Positions 16,001 through 25,113 of a DNA stretch of 48,963 bases are shown one piece after another. The DNA is from a bacterium (GTDB taxonomy: Bacteria; Zhuqueibacterota; Zhuqueibacteria; Residuimicrobiales; Residuimicrobiaceae). The notes below the pieces were generated by a model. That model was not told the origin of the DNA, did no database searches, and saw only the letters and a list, made by a program, of their open reading frames with translations. The position numbers and the translations under genes were made by a program. The stretch is taken from assembly GCA_029554865.1 (NCBI GenBank), contig JAKPUX010000068.1, forward strand, positions 1 to 48,963, written 5' to 3'. Within the stretch, counting starts at the first letter, position 1; every line of letters starts with the position of its first letter.

Positions 16001-18541
16001 ATGAAAAAATTACAGCTCACCTTCCTTCTGCTGCTCGCAGGCGCCGCCCTTATGGCCCAGAGCGGCGATTTTTCCATGGAAAACTACCGTCGCTTTCTCG
16101 CCGAAACCCGGAGCCTCACCGCCGCCGGGCTGGCATCGCGCTATCCCGCAGGCCGCTTCGAAGCCTCCGTCCCCTACGACTGGCGCAGCGCCCTCTACGC
16201 CGACAGCATCGAACTGAAATACCTGCTCACAACTGGAGAAAAGCAGCTGCTGCAGAAAAACGGCTTTATGGTCAGCGAGCGCCTCTCCCATACAACCTTC
16301 ATCGAGGCCATGGCGGACATCTTTCACAAGGACCTGCCGCTCTTCATCAGCGCCGATGCCATCCTCCATGCGGTGCATATCTCCTATGACCAGATCCTCA
16401 AACGGATGGAGCAGGTACATCTCATACCGCAGCTCGAGGTTCTGCTCAAAGCCCTGCACGACGGGGTGCCCGCCATGGCCGCCCGTTATTCGGGCCAGCC
16501 GGAGATGCGGCCGATGGTCGAGGATGTCGACCTCTACCTGGCCGTAGCCCGGCATTTGCTCGATCAAACGACCCGGCCGATTTACAAACAAAACCACTCC
16601 GCCTTTTCGGAGGTGCTCGCTCTGATCGATGGTCTCAAGCCCGCCAGTTATCCCCTTTTCGGGTCGAGTCCGCGCCTGATCGATTTCAGCCAGTTTCAGG
16701 TGCGCGGCCACTATGCCGATGAATTTATTCCGGAACTGGGCTGTTATTTTCGTGCCATGATCTGGCTTGGCCGGACGGAATTCTACCTGATCGCGCCCAG
16801 GTCGTCGGAGATCCCGCCCCCGTTTGCCGACCTGCAGCGCCAGATCATCGACGCCTTGCTGCTGGATGAGCTGCTCGACCAGTCCGGCGCAAGAGAGACC
16901 CTGGCCGGGATCGATGGGCTGCTCGCTTTCTTTGTCGGCGAATGCGATAATGTCACTCCGGACAACCTGACCGAGCTGAGCCGTCGTCTCGCCATCACCA
17001 CTCCGGCGCAGCTGCTCGACAGCCTGCAGACCGTCGCCTTTCAGGAGAATCTGGCCGCTTCATCCTTCGCCTGGCAGCGCATCAACACGCAGATGCTCTA
17101 CTCCGACCCCCTCGATCCGGAGAGCATCCGCCCGGCCTCCTCTTTTCTCCTGCTCGGCCAGCGCTTCTTCATCGATTCCTACATCACCGGCCAGGTGGTC
17201 TATGACAAGATCACCCACGATGGCGTCAAGGTGACGCGCATGCTCCCCTCGACGCTTGACGTCCTCTTCGGGCTGGGCAATGACGCCGCCGGGCAGCTGC
17301 TGCAGGCGGAGCTGGAGCAGTACCATTATGCCCCCAAGCTGGCGGCGGTGCGCCGGCTGATCGACGGCTATGACGATGGCTTTTGGACAAGTTCGCTCTT
17401 CAACCACTGGCTCACAGCCATTCGGGCCCTCAATCCCCCCGCCGATCGCAGCACCCTGCCGCCGGCGCTGCACACGGCCGCCTGGTGGCAGCGCATGATG
17501 AACAGCCAGCTGGGCGCATGGACCGAACTCCGCCACGACAATCTCCTCTACGCCAAGCAGTCCTATTCGGGGATGGTGATCTGCTCCTTCCCGCATGTCT
17601 ACATCGAGCCGATCCCTGAGCTCTATGACGCCCTGGCCCGGATGGCCCGCGCCGGCGCGGCACGATTCTCCGGCACCAGCTATGACGCCCTCATCGCGGA
17701 CTATTTCAGCAGCAGCGCGGCCACCTTCGACACCCTGGGAGCCATCGCCGGCAAGCTGGAGCAAGGCGCAACCCTGGCTGAAAAGGAGACCCTTTTCCTG
17801 CAGCGAACCCTGCGACAAAGTATGGAAGGCTGCGGCGGCCCCACTTTCACCGGCTGGTACCCGAGGCTTTACCTCTATTATGATTCAGATGGAATGACCC
17901 GGAAGGATTATCTGGTCGCGGATATCCATACTGCGCCGACGGATGAATTTGGCGCCATGGTGGGATGGGTCAAGCATGTAGGCACCGGCCCGATCAATCT
18001 CGGCATATTCGTCCTGCCCCTTGCCGGGAGAAATATCGCCTTTACCGGCCCGATGATGAGCTACTACGAGCATCTCGCCACCAATTTCCGGCGGCTGACC
18101 GATGAAGAGTGGGCGGAGATTTACAGCCTCGCCCCCTCACTGCGCCCCGATTTCGTCCATCCCTATCTGGCGGATCAAAAGGGCGCCGCCCGCGGCGGCG
18201 GCACCATGCTGCTGACCGGGGTCGAAGAGAGGCCGGAGGCGGCCGGAGGGCCGGCCACCCCCCTGCTGGCGGCTAACTGGCCCAATCCCTTCAATGCCTC
18301 GACCCTGATTCGTATCACCATCCCCTCCGGAGGCCATGCCTCCTCCGCCCGGCTGGCGGTCTACGACCGCCGCGGCCGGCTGGTGCGGCTGCTCTTCACC
18401 GGCCAGGCTGCACCCGGCCACTATCTGGCGCGCTGGGACGGCCGCGACGAGGGCGGCCGGCCGGCGCCGAGCGGAATATATTTTTATCGGTTTACGCAGG
18501 GTGAACAGGTGGTAGAGGGCAGGATGAGTCTGGTGAGGTAA
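16001..18541 (+). CDS. Secreted DUF3160 family protein with sorting domain
   Basis: An 846-residue exported protein with signal peptide MKKLQLTFLLLLAGAALMAQ. Most of the chain (about 40-720) looks like DUF3160: the helical block ISADAILHAVHISYDQILKR near residue 118 and long alpha-helical segments up to the GWVKHVGTGPINLGIFVLP region near 655 fit the family. Its biochemical function is not known to me. The C-terminus is a sorting domain starting NWPNPFNASTLIRI (about 760-846). ATG 16001 has GAGGAG upstream; the earlier in-frame codon at 15986 lacks a site and would bury the signal peptide. The gene follows the phosphoesterase gene after 103 bases holding the hairpin. Its last codons belong to a decayed tandem repeat (18521-18656). 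Confidence 0.8.
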   Translation: MKKLQLTFLLLLAGAALMAQSGDFSMENYRRFLAETRSLTAAGLASRYPAGRFEASVPYDWRSALYADSIELKYLLTTGEKQLLQKNGFMVSERLSHTTFIEAMADIFHKDLPLFISADAILHAVHISYDQILKRMEQVHLIPQLEVLLKALHDGVPAMAARYSGQPEMRPMVEDVDLYLAVARHLLDQTTRPIYKQNHSAFSEVLALIDGLKPASYPLFGSSPRLIDFSQFQVRGHYADEFIPELGCYFRAMIWLGRTEFYLIAPRSSEIPPPFADLQRQIIDALLLDELLDQSGARETLAGIDGLLAFFVGECDNVTPDNLTELSRRLAITTPAQLLDSLQTVAFQENLAASSFAWQRINTQMLYSDPLDPESIRPASSFLLLGQRFFIDSYITGQVVYDKITHDGVKVTRMLPSTLDVLFGLGNDAAGQLLQAELEQYHYAPKLAAVRRLIDGYDDGFWTSSLFNHWLTAIRALNPPADRSTLPPALHTAAWWQRMMNSQLGAWTELRHDNLLYAKQSYSGMVICSFPHVYIEPIPELYDALARMARAGAARFSGTSYDALIADYFSSSAATFDTLGAIAGKLEQGATLAEKETLFLQRTLRQSMEGCGGPTFTGWYPRLYLYYDSDGMTRKDYLVADIHTAPTDEFGAMVGWVKHVGTGPINLGIFVLPLAGRNIAFTGPMMSYYEHLATNFRRLTDEEWAEIYSLAPSLRPDFVHPYLADQKGAARGGGTMLLTGVEERPEAAGGPATPLLAANWPNPFNASTLIRITIPSGGHASSARLAVYDRRGRLVRLLFTGQAAPGHYLARWDGRDEGGRPAPSGIYFYRFTQGEQVVEGRMSLVR

Positions 18542-18656
18542 GCACTGTACGATTGATTAAAACAGCACAATGGCAGGATAAACCCGGTGAGGCAAGTGCT
18601 GCACGGTTGATCAAACCGGCTTGAGAGCAGGATGAGCCCAGCAAGGCAAGGGCGCT
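18521..18656. repeat. Decayed 54-bp tandem repeat at the 3' end of the DUF3160 gene
   Basis: Units start at 18521, 18575 and 18629, exactly 54 bases apart, each opening with AGGATGAG or AGGATAAA. The first unit contains the last six codons and stop of the DUF3160 gene. By my count units one and two agree at 37 of 54 positions, with most differences being transitions; the third is recognisable for about 28 bases. The rest of the gap to 18727 shows no gene or terminator. Confidence 0.75.
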
Positions 18657-18727
18657 GATACTGGCTAAGGCTGCACCAGGGGCCGGTCGAGATCAGCGCA
18701 CAGGATCCCGCCGGCCTGCTTTTCCGT

Positions 18728-19126
18728 CTACGTCATCCTTTCGCGAAAGATCTGCGGAATGCGGATGATCTTCTCCTCGCGCGTCACCCAGGCGAACTTG
18801 ACCTCCGCCAGGGCCCCCATTTTACCTGTGCTCCGGTTGAAAATCTCATAGCTCAGCACAAAACTGCTTTTGCCCCAGGCGCTCACCCACCCGGTGATCT
18901 CCAGCTCATCATGGCAGCGGGAGGAGGACTTGTACTCGATCTCGGCCCGCACGACATAGGGAATGGCGTTCCAGGTTTGAAAATCATTGAACGAGAGCCC
19001 CACCTGCAGCAGATACTCGCTGCGCGCGTATTCCAGATACTGCAGATAAACCGCATTGTTGACATGCCCGAAGGAGTCGAGCTCGTAGCTGCGAACGTAC
19101 AGGGTGGTGGTGAAGCGGGTGGCCAT
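18728..19126 (-). CDS. Acyl-CoA thioesterase, 4-hydroxybenzoyl-CoA thioesterase family (YbgC/FadM type)
   Basis: A 132-residue hot-dog-fold enzyme, normal family length, likely cytoplasmic, hydrolysing acyl-CoA or aryl-CoA thioesters. The signature is complete: Asp17 in ELDSFGHVNNAVYLQYLEYAR, with the Asp followed by GHVN and a tyrosine. An aromatic-rich beta core (VVRAEIEYKSS...DELEITGWV) follows. I chose ATG 19126 because AGGAG lies directly upstream and overlaps the end of the TonB receptor gene; ATG 19156 would lack a site. It is the last gene of an apparent four-gene operon starting with the penicillin-acylase-family gene. Its substrate may be the acyl group released there, but that is inference. 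Confidence 0.9.
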   Translation of the reverse strand: MATRFTTTLYVRSYELDSFGHVNNAVYLQYLEYARSEYLLQVGLSFNDFQTWNAIPYVVRAEIEYKSSSRCHDELEITGWVSAWGKSSFVLSYEIFNRSTGKMGALAEVKFAWVTREEKIIRIPQIFRERMT

Positions 19127-19136
19127 CTTTTCTCCT

Positions 19137-21476
19137 CTAGAAAGAGAAACTGACACCGAAGGAGGGCAGAAAGGGCATCATATAGATGACGCTGCGGCGG
19201 ACATAGCCGTCGCTGTCATCGCTGCTCTTCTCGTAGCGCCAGTCATAAAGATAGAGATTCTTGCGGTTCAGCACGTTTATAAGGTCGAGGTAGGCCGAGA
19301 AAGTGCGCCCCCGGCTCTCGCGGAGATAACCGAGGCGCACATCGCAGCGCAGGTAATAGGGATAGCGCGCGCTGTTGTGGGCCTTGTTGATGATGGCATA
19401 GTTGTAGAGCGGCTCGCGGGGCGCCTCGAGGTCGCGCTGGATGGCCCGGATGGGAGTATAGGGGAAGCCGCTGTTGTAGTGGCCGATGAGGCTGCACTGC
19501 CATCCCTTGCTGATGCGCCACTCCGCGCCCGCGCTGGCCTGCAGGCGCTGGTCATTGTCGAAATAGCGCCATTCATCTCCCCCGAAGCGCTTGTACTTCG
19601 CCTCCGCCAGGGCCAGGTTGGCCCACCATCCAAAGCGCTCCTCAGCCTGGCGTGTGTGTTGGAAGGAGAATTCCACCCCCCGAGCCAGGCCGGTGCCCGA
19701 ATTCTCCGGAATGAAAAGCAGGGAGTTGGGATTGACGAGCAGATCCGTCATATCCTTGCGGTATAATTCCACCTTGAGGAGGCTTCCGGCCGAGGGAGCG
19801 TACTGCATGCCGATGATGCGGTGCTCGGCCCGCTCGGCCCCGATATTCTCCGGATTGCTGCCGATGTCGAGCGGCTCGCCGCGGCCGATCACGGTCATGA
19901 TATCCGGGTACTGGGAGTAGCTGCCGTAGCTGAGCCAGATATTGGCCCGCCTCTTCGGGAAAAGGAGCAGTTTGACGCGTGGATGCCAGAGATACTCATT
20001 GTAGAGCGAGGAATAGTCGTAGCGCACGCCCGCGTTGACTTCGAGCCAGTTCCGGGGGAGCAGTCGCAGCTGGGTAAAGGCCCCGAGGTCCTCGGAACGG
20101 ATCGCAAGGCGAAGCGAATCAAAATCGAGCAGCGGGATTTCGTTGCGCCACTCGATGGCGCCGTCCAGATCCGTTGCGTGGTTGTTGAACTGGACGCCGC
20201 CCTTGAAGCTGATCCGGGGAGTCGCCTCGTAGCTCAATTCCCCCTTGGCGGTGCGCCGCCTGATGCCGTACTGCAGATTGGCATGGTAGCGTGCGTTGTA
20301 GGTATCGAACATGCGGATGTCGTTGCGGTCCTCGTAATAGCCGAGGAGGAGATCGGCCATCACTTTGGAGGAGAGCAGGCTGTTGAGGCGCAGGCCGGCG
20401 ATATGGCCGAGCCCGGAATTGAGCAGACCAAGCTGTTCGCTCTCCACGTTCATCATCTTCGCCCCCTCGCCGAGATGGGTATAAAAGGCAGTCAGGCGGC
20501 TGCTGCGGGTGAGGTCGTAGGCGGTCTTGGCGTGGAGATCGTAATAATAGGGAAAGATATAGTCCTTCTCGTAGAGGCGGTTGGCGAAGAGGTCGTAAAA
20601 GCTGCGCCGGCCGGCGACCAGCCAGGAGCCCTTCGACTTGCCGATGGGCCCTTCGGCGACAGCCCGCGCCGTGACCATGGCCAGACTGGCGCTGGCGGCG
20701 GTCCGGTCCCGGCGCCCCTCGCGGTTGACGATCTGGAGCAGGGCCGAGGTCTTGTCGCCGTGGCTGGCGTCAAAGCCCCCCGGTTCGAGGTCGATGCCCT
20801 GAACGATGTCCGGATTGACCAGGCTGATGCCGCCCCCCATGATGATGAAGAGACGGCCCGGCGTGGTGATTTCGATGCCGTCGTAGAGAAAGAGGTTCTG
20901 GTCGGGGCTGCCGCCGCGGATGTAAAGCTGGGTGTTCAAATCGCTGCGCGCGGTCACCCCGGGCAGGACGTTGAGGGCGCGGTAGGCGTCTTCAAGCGCC
21001 CCGGGACGCCGGGCGATGAAGCGGGGGGTGATGATTTCGTGGCCGGCGATCGATTTTTCATACTGAAAGGCCTGGGCTTCCCGCTTGGCCTCGACCTGGA
21101 CCTTGCCCATATCGATGGCCTGGCGGTTCAGGCTCACCCGCAGGGCGCGCACCTCTCCCGCCCGCACCACGACATCCTTGATGATCATCCGGCGGTAGCC
21201 GAGCATGGTGACGACGAGCTGATAGGTGCCCGGCGGCACGCGCTCGATGTAAAAGGCGCCGTTCCTGCCGCTCACGGCCCCCAGCGAGGTGTTGGCCAGC
21301 ATGACATTGGCCTGGGGGATCGGGGTCTTGCCGGCCGCATCGACAACGAAACCGGCGACACGGCCGTGCTTCGCGGGGGCGGCACGGCCCTGTTTCTGGC
21401 CGGCCGCCGGGCCTGCGCTCAGGCCGATGAGGAGGAGCAGGATCAAGCCCGTCCGTATGCGGACGCCTCTACTCAT
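19137..21476 (-). CDS. TonB-dependent outer-membrane receptor
   Basis: A 779-residue outer-membrane protein. Order: signal peptide (MSRGVRIRTGLILLLLIGLSAGPAAGQ); a carboxypeptidase-regulatory-like domain (about 37-115, with GRVAGFVVDAAGKTPIPQAN) as in SusC-like and other FCB receptors; a plug domain (about 140-260, with ALNVLPGVTARSDLNTQLYIRGGSPDQN); and a beta barrel to the C-terminal aromatic residue (FGVSFSF). The final phenylalanine suits BAM-mediated insertion. Transport would be driven by TonB/ExbBD, which are not in view. ATG 21476 overlaps the stop of the propeller lipoprotein gene (ATGAGTAG), showing translational coupling. An open frame extends further upstream but is out-of-frame sequence of that gene. 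No SusD partner is present. Confidence 0.92.
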   Translation of the reverse strand: MSRGVRIRTGLILLLLIGLSAGPAAGQKQGRAAPAKHGRVAGFVVDAAGKTPIPQANVMLANTSLGAVSGRNGAFYIERVPPGTYQLVVTMLGYRRMIIKDVVVRAGEVRALRVSLNRQAIDMGKVQVEAKREAQAFQYEKSIAGHEIITPRFIARRPGALEDAYRALNVLPGVTARSDLNTQLYIRGGSPDQNLFLYDGIEITTPGRLFIIMGGGISLVNPDIVQGIDLEPGGFDASHGDKTSALLQIVNREGRRDRTAASASLAMVTARAVAEGPIGKSKGSWLVAGRRSFYDLFANRLYEKDYIFPYYYDLHAKTAYDLTRSSRLTAFYTHLGEGAKMMNVESEQLGLLNSGLGHIAGLRLNSLLSSKVMADLLLGYYEDRNDIRMFDTYNARYHANLQYGIRRRTAKGELSYEATPRISFKGGVQFNNHATDLDGAIEWRNEIPLLDFDSLRLAIRSEDLGAFTQLRLLPRNWLEVNAGVRYDYSSLYNEYLWHPRVKLLLFPKRRANIWLSYGSYSQYPDIMTVIGRGEPLDIGSNPENIGAERAEHRIIGMQYAPSAGSLLKVELYRKDMTDLLVNPNSLLFIPENSGTGLARGVEFSFQHTRQAEERFGWWANLALAEAKYKRFGGDEWRYFDNDQRLQASAGAEWRISKGWQCSLIGHYNSGFPYTPIRAIQRDLEAPREPLYNYAIINKAHNSARYPYYLRCDVRLGYLRESRGRTFSAYLDLINVLNRKNLYLYDWRYEKSSDDSDGYVRRSVIYMMPFLPSFGVSFSF

Positions 21477-22416
21477 CGATGGCGATCCAGACTTTTTCCC
21501 AGACCAGATTTGTGCCGCGGATATAGACAAGGGCGGTCCCGTCCGGCGACCAGGCGGGCATGGCCCCGTCCCGGACGACCAGGCTCGGCTTTTCGGCTCC
21601 GGCGGGACAAAAATAGATCCCGGCCGTGCCGGGGCCGGTCGAGGCCCGCCAGGCGATGTGCTCTCCCGCACCCTCGGCCGCAGCCGGCGCGGCCACCGGC
21701 CATGAGCCCTTCTGGGAGATCGGGAAGAGTTCTTCAAACCGGCTGCCGCTGAGGTCAAACCGGTAGAGATACTCCCCGCTGCCATTATCGGCCGAGAAGA
21801 GCAGACTCTCCCCGTCCGGACTCCAAGCGAGCGAGAGAACAATCAGAAAGGGGGTGACGAGATAGGAGATCTCCTCGGTCGCCGGATCGAGAAGAGCGAT
21901 GCGGCCAAGGCTGAGAAAAGCGATGCGGTCGCCGTCAGGGGACCAGCGCGGAAAGGATTCATTCCCGGCGAGGCTGGTGAGTCGTCGCCAGGTTGCAGTG
22001 GCCGGGTTGAAAAGCCAGAGATCATGGCTGCCGCTGCGTGCGGAGGTGCAGAGGATGGTGCTGTCGGAAGGACTCCAGGAAGGGAAGCGAAGCCTGGTGG
22101 AGTCGGTGAGGAGCGTCCGGCTGATCCGGCTCTCCACCTCGACCTCGCGCAGTTCAGTCACCGCGCCTCCTGCCTTGGGTTGGGCGCAGTAGAGCAGCTG
22201 CCGGCCCCCGGCGTGCCAGGCTGGACAGCTGGCGCTCCAGCCCTCTTCTCCGGCCAGGGTGCGGAGCGCAGGAATGAGAGTTTCGTATTCGACGGTAGTC
22301 TGTTCGCTGCAGGTGAACAGGAAGAGGACCGCAGCCAGGGCAAGAATCCTGGGCAGGTGGTGTACACGCGCCGGGGGTGGAGACGAGGGTGCTATTTTCA
22401 CAGGGTGCAGGGGCAT
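21469..22416 (-). CDS. PD40/TolB-like propeller lipoprotein
   Basis: A 315-residue protein with a long basic N-terminus, a hydrophobic segment and a lipobox-like LFLFTC (Cys36), so probably a lipoprotein. The rest is a beta propeller of WD40-like PD40 repeats: WSPSDSTILCTS, WSPDGDRIAFLS, WSPDGESLLFSA and WSPDGTALVYI. It resembles TolB's propeller without the TolB N-terminal domain. Its overlap with the TonB receptor gene suggests a periplasmic partner of that receptor, perhaps binding ligand or the receptor plug. ATG 22416 has no ribosome site; a TATAAT sequence lies about seven bases before it on the minus strand. It is separated from the acylase gene by 16 bases. Confidence 0.8.
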   Translation of the reverse strand: MPLHPVKIAPSSPPPARVHHLPRILALAAVLFLFTCSEQTTVEYETLIPALRTLAGEEGWSASCPAWHAGGRQLLYCAQPKAGGAVTELREVEVESRISRTLLTDSTRLRFPSWSPSDSTILCTSARSGSHDLWLFNPATATWRRLTSLAGNESFPRWSPDGDRIAFLSLGRIALLDPATEEISYLVTPFLIVLSLAWSPDGESLLFSADNGSGEYLYRFDLSGSRFEELFPISQKGSWPVAAPAAAEGAGEHIAWRASTGPGTAGIYFCPAGAEKPSLVVRDGAMPAWSPDGTALVYIRGTNLVWEKVWIAIDE

Positions 22417-22432
22417 GATTAATATTATAGCG

Positions 22433-25036
22433 TCAGGGCCGGGAGTTCGCGGAAACCGGGCGCAGGATCTGCCAGTTCCAGCGCGGATTGCGGCGAGCGA
22501 GGCTGTTCAGCTGCAGGGTGATCATCTCTCCCTCCTGCCACAGGGGCTGCTGATCCCGGTAGTGCCGGCTGAAGGGGTGGCCGCTCTGTCCGGCGGGGAG
22601 AATGACATGCCATTCGGAGGTCGACATGTCCGAAATCTGCCGCACACAGGGGCCGATGATGGTCGCGAAGGGCTCGGCCATGCTGTAGGTGCTGTTGTTG
22701 AGGGTGTGGTTGCCGCCCGCCGAGGGCGCCGGGCCGATATTGAAATAACGCCTGAAGGGGGTATGGCGCCCGAAGGGATGGGGCTGGGTCAGGGTGTGCA
22801 CGCTCCCCCAGTCCCACATGCCGGGATTGTCGCCGTAGCGCAGGGTCAGCGAGTCGATGGCCGCATAAAAGGCGGCGGCGAGCTGGCTGTCGAGGGTCTC
22901 GAGGCCCGGGGTGCGCACATCATCAAACCAGAGCGAGTCGTTGAGGGCGATCAGCCGGTCCAGGGCGCGGACGTTGACATGCGAGAGTTTGACGAAGCGC
23001 TGGTAGAGTTCTTCTCCCATCTCGTCGGCGAAAGTCAGGCGCATGAATTCGTTCAGGGTCATCTCATAGACGGTGCTGGCCACGCTGGAGGTGGTCTGCT
23101 GATAGTCCCAGACCGAGAGCAGCTCGCGGCCAAAATCGGCGGGCTGGTTTCTGGGCAGGTCGAGATGCTGGATGGCCTTCATGAGCAGGGGTACAAAGGC
23201 GGCTGCGTGGCCGGAGTAGAGATCCGCCTGCAGGGCGCGGCAGGAGGCGAGATTCCAGCGCGACAGGGTGTCGAGCGCCGCCTTGATGCGGTTGTAGCGG
23301 TAATCGGGCTCCCAGTAGGCTGAGATGAAGTGAGCGTAGGTGGTATCGACCAAGCAGTTATTGGCATTGGCGATCCAGCCGGAGGGGGGCTGAAAGAGCT
23401 GCGGCAGCTGGGTGAAGGGGATGAAACCGAGCCAATCGCGTACCCTGGCTTCCCGTGCCAGACTGTCGGGAGAGGCGAGGCTGTCGGGCACAGCCGTCCG
23501 CTCCGGCAGGGGCACGATGGCATCCCGGTAGGTGCGCCTGGGCACGGCCGCCGCCAGCTTGTAGCCGATCTGGCCGGCGCGGTCGGCGTAGAAAAAGTTC
23601 TCACCCGGATTCTTGCTGCTCTCGAGGGCGGCGAGGAAACCGCCCCAATCCTTTGCGGTCATCAGCTCCTGGAATGCGGTCAGGGGGTCGTCGTTTTCAA
23701 AACCGCTCCAGCGCAGGACCAGGGGATCCTCCCCGCGGTAGCCAAGGATCGGGGTGGCGGCGCTGATGACAGGGCCGATATGGCTCCAGGGGATGCGGAC
23801 CTTTTTTTCCTCTCCGCCGCGGATGGCGATGGTCTCATCATGGTAAATGTAGCGGTAGCGCTGCCGTCCGAAGCGGTAATACTCCGCATCAATGCTGTCA
23901 GGCTCGAGGCGGACCAGATCGACGTCGTCAACCATGCCGTTGGTGATGCCCCAGCCGACGAACTCGTTGCGGCCGACCACGAGGCCGGGGAGCCCGGGGA
24001 AGGCGGCGCCGACGGCATTGACGGCCGGGGAGTGAAGATGCATCAGGTAGTAGAGCGACGGCACGGTGAAGACGAGATGGGTGTCGTTGGCGAGGAGGGC
24101 CTGACCCCGCTCGGTCAGACGGCCGTTTATCACCCAGGCATTGCTGCCGAGCCCACCCGACGGGCTGTTGAAGAGGCGCCGCAGCTCCTCTTCACCCTGC
24201 CGGAGCACTGCGCTCACCGGCTCACCGCTGCGGGAATCCCGTTTTCTCTCCTCGAGGAGTGGAGTCCGCCGCAGAGAATCAAGGGATGGCAGCGGCAGCA
24301 GGCTGCGCAGGAAGCGGTCCATGCGCGAACGGCGTTTGAGAGGCGCTGCCGCGGTCGAGTCGCTCTCATCCACCCCGAGCGGGAAAGAGCGCAGCCCCGG
24401 CAGGGCCTCCGGGAGGATGCGGACGAACTTTTGTGAGTCCACTTTCGCAGCGGTTTCGGCGTAGACCAGATCGATATTCCAGCCCATGCTGAGCAGCCAG
24501 CCGATGAGGCGCATGCAGGCCAGGCTCTCCTCCGGCTGCCAGGGCTCAGGAGTATAGCGGAGAGCGCCGAATTCGAGCGGCAGCTGCCGGGCGGTGGCGA
24601 TATAGGTATTGATGCCGGCGCAATAGGCGCGCAGGTTGGCGGCTGTGGCGGAGGGGAGCGCCGGCAGCAGCCGGCGGCCAAGGCGGCCGAAGCCGATGGT
24701 GCGTGTAAAGAGATCGACCTCGACCAGTTCAGGCCCCAGAATTTCGGCCAGGCGGCCGGTGGCGGCGCGGCGGAGAAAATCCATCTCCCAGAGCCGGTCC
24801 TGTGCGCAGCTGTAACCGGCGGCGAAATAGAGATCATACTCGCTGCCGGCATCGATGTGGACGACGCCCCATTCATCCCGGCCGATCTCAACCTGCCGCT
24901 CCAGACCGGGGGCGGGAAATGAGCCGCTCTCCGGCGGGACGGAGCGGCGTACGGAGAGATAGCCGAAAAGGATAAAGGCCGCTGCACAGAGCAGGATAAT
25001 GACCAGGATGAAAATGAACCGCTGCTTGAGGGACAT
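22433..25036 (-). CDS. Penicillin acylase family (Ntn) amidohydrolase
   Basis: An 867-residue protein with an uncleaved or signal helix at 8-28, then the penicillin-amidase fold. Members are made as a precursor that cuts itself, leaving an N-terminal serine nucleophile on the beta chain. The motif GLGSNAWVINGR places that serine at 298, in line with the family's G-SN-W pattern. Other family features are EIGRDEWGVVHIDAGSEYDLYFAAGY near residue 50, WGITNGMVDDVDL near 370 and the late NHTLNNSTYSM. Substrates in the family include penicillins, cephalosporin side chains, N-acyl-homoserine lactones and other acyl amides; this one is unknown. It heads the operon with the propeller lipoprotein, TonB receptor and thioesterase. 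A terminator-like hairpin lies directly before its ribosome site. Confidence 0.92.
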   Translation of the reverse strand: MSLKQRFIFILVIILLCAAAFILFGYLSVRRSVPPESGSFPAPGLERQVEIGRDEWGVVHIDAGSEYDLYFAAGYSCAQDRLWEMDFLRRAATGRLAEILGPELVEVDLFTRTIGFGRLGRRLLPALPSATAANLRAYCAGINTYIATARQLPLEFGALRYTPEPWQPEESLACMRLIGWLLSMGWNIDLVYAETAAKVDSQKFVRILPEALPGLRSFPLGVDESDSTAAAPLKRRSRMDRFLRSLLPLPSLDSLRRTPLLEERKRDSRSGEPVSAVLRQGEEELRRLFNSPSGGLGSNAWVINGRLTERGQALLANDTHLVFTVPSLYYLMHLHSPAVNAVGAAFPGLPGLVVGRNEFVGWGITNGMVDDVDLVRLEPDSIDAEYYRFGRQRYRYIYHDETIAIRGGEEKKVRIPWSHIGPVISAATPILGYRGEDPLVLRWSGFENDDPLTAFQELMTAKDWGGFLAALESSKNPGENFFYADRAGQIGYKLAAAVPRRTYRDAIVPLPERTAVPDSLASPDSLAREARVRDWLGFIPFTQLPQLFQPPSGWIANANNCLVDTTYAHFISAYWEPDYRYNRIKAALDTLSRWNLASCRALQADLYSGHAAAFVPLLMKAIQHLDLPRNQPADFGRELLSVWDYQQTTSSVASTVYEMTLNEFMRLTFADEMGEELYQRFVKLSHVNVRALDRLIALNDSLWFDDVRTPGLETLDSQLAAAFYAAIDSLTLRYGDNPGMWDWGSVHTLTQPHPFGRHTPFRRYFNIGPAPSAGGNHTLNNSTYSMAEPFATIIGPCVRQISDMSTSEWHVILPAGQSGHPFSRHYRDQQPLWQEGEMITLQLNSLARRNPRWNWQILRPVSANSRP

Positions 25037-25054
25037 CGCTCTTTTCCATTAATG

Positions 25055-25084
25055 AAAAAGGCAAGAGAGGGGAACTCTTGCCTT
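25055..25084 (-). terminator. Rho-independent terminator after the small GCYT lipoprotein gene
   Basis: On the minus strand AAGGCAAGAG pairs with CTCTTGCCTT around a seven-base loop, followed by five T. It begins 30 bases after the lipoprotein gene and ends only 19 bases before the acylase start codon, so it could also act as an attenuator for that operon. Confidence 0.8.
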
Positions 25085-25113
25085 CAGGACACCGTGCTCC
25101 CGACGTGCAGGAA

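Noticed and set aside
19821-21752. 643-codon plus-strand frame across the TonB receptor
   Set aside because: Opposite strand carries the receptor with signal peptide, plug and barrel; the plus frame has no recognisable domain.
21477-21842. N-terminal extension of the TonB receptor frame
   Set aside because: It is rich in Ser, Arg and Pro, lies out of frame over the propeller lipoprotein gene, and would place the signal peptide about 120 residues inside.
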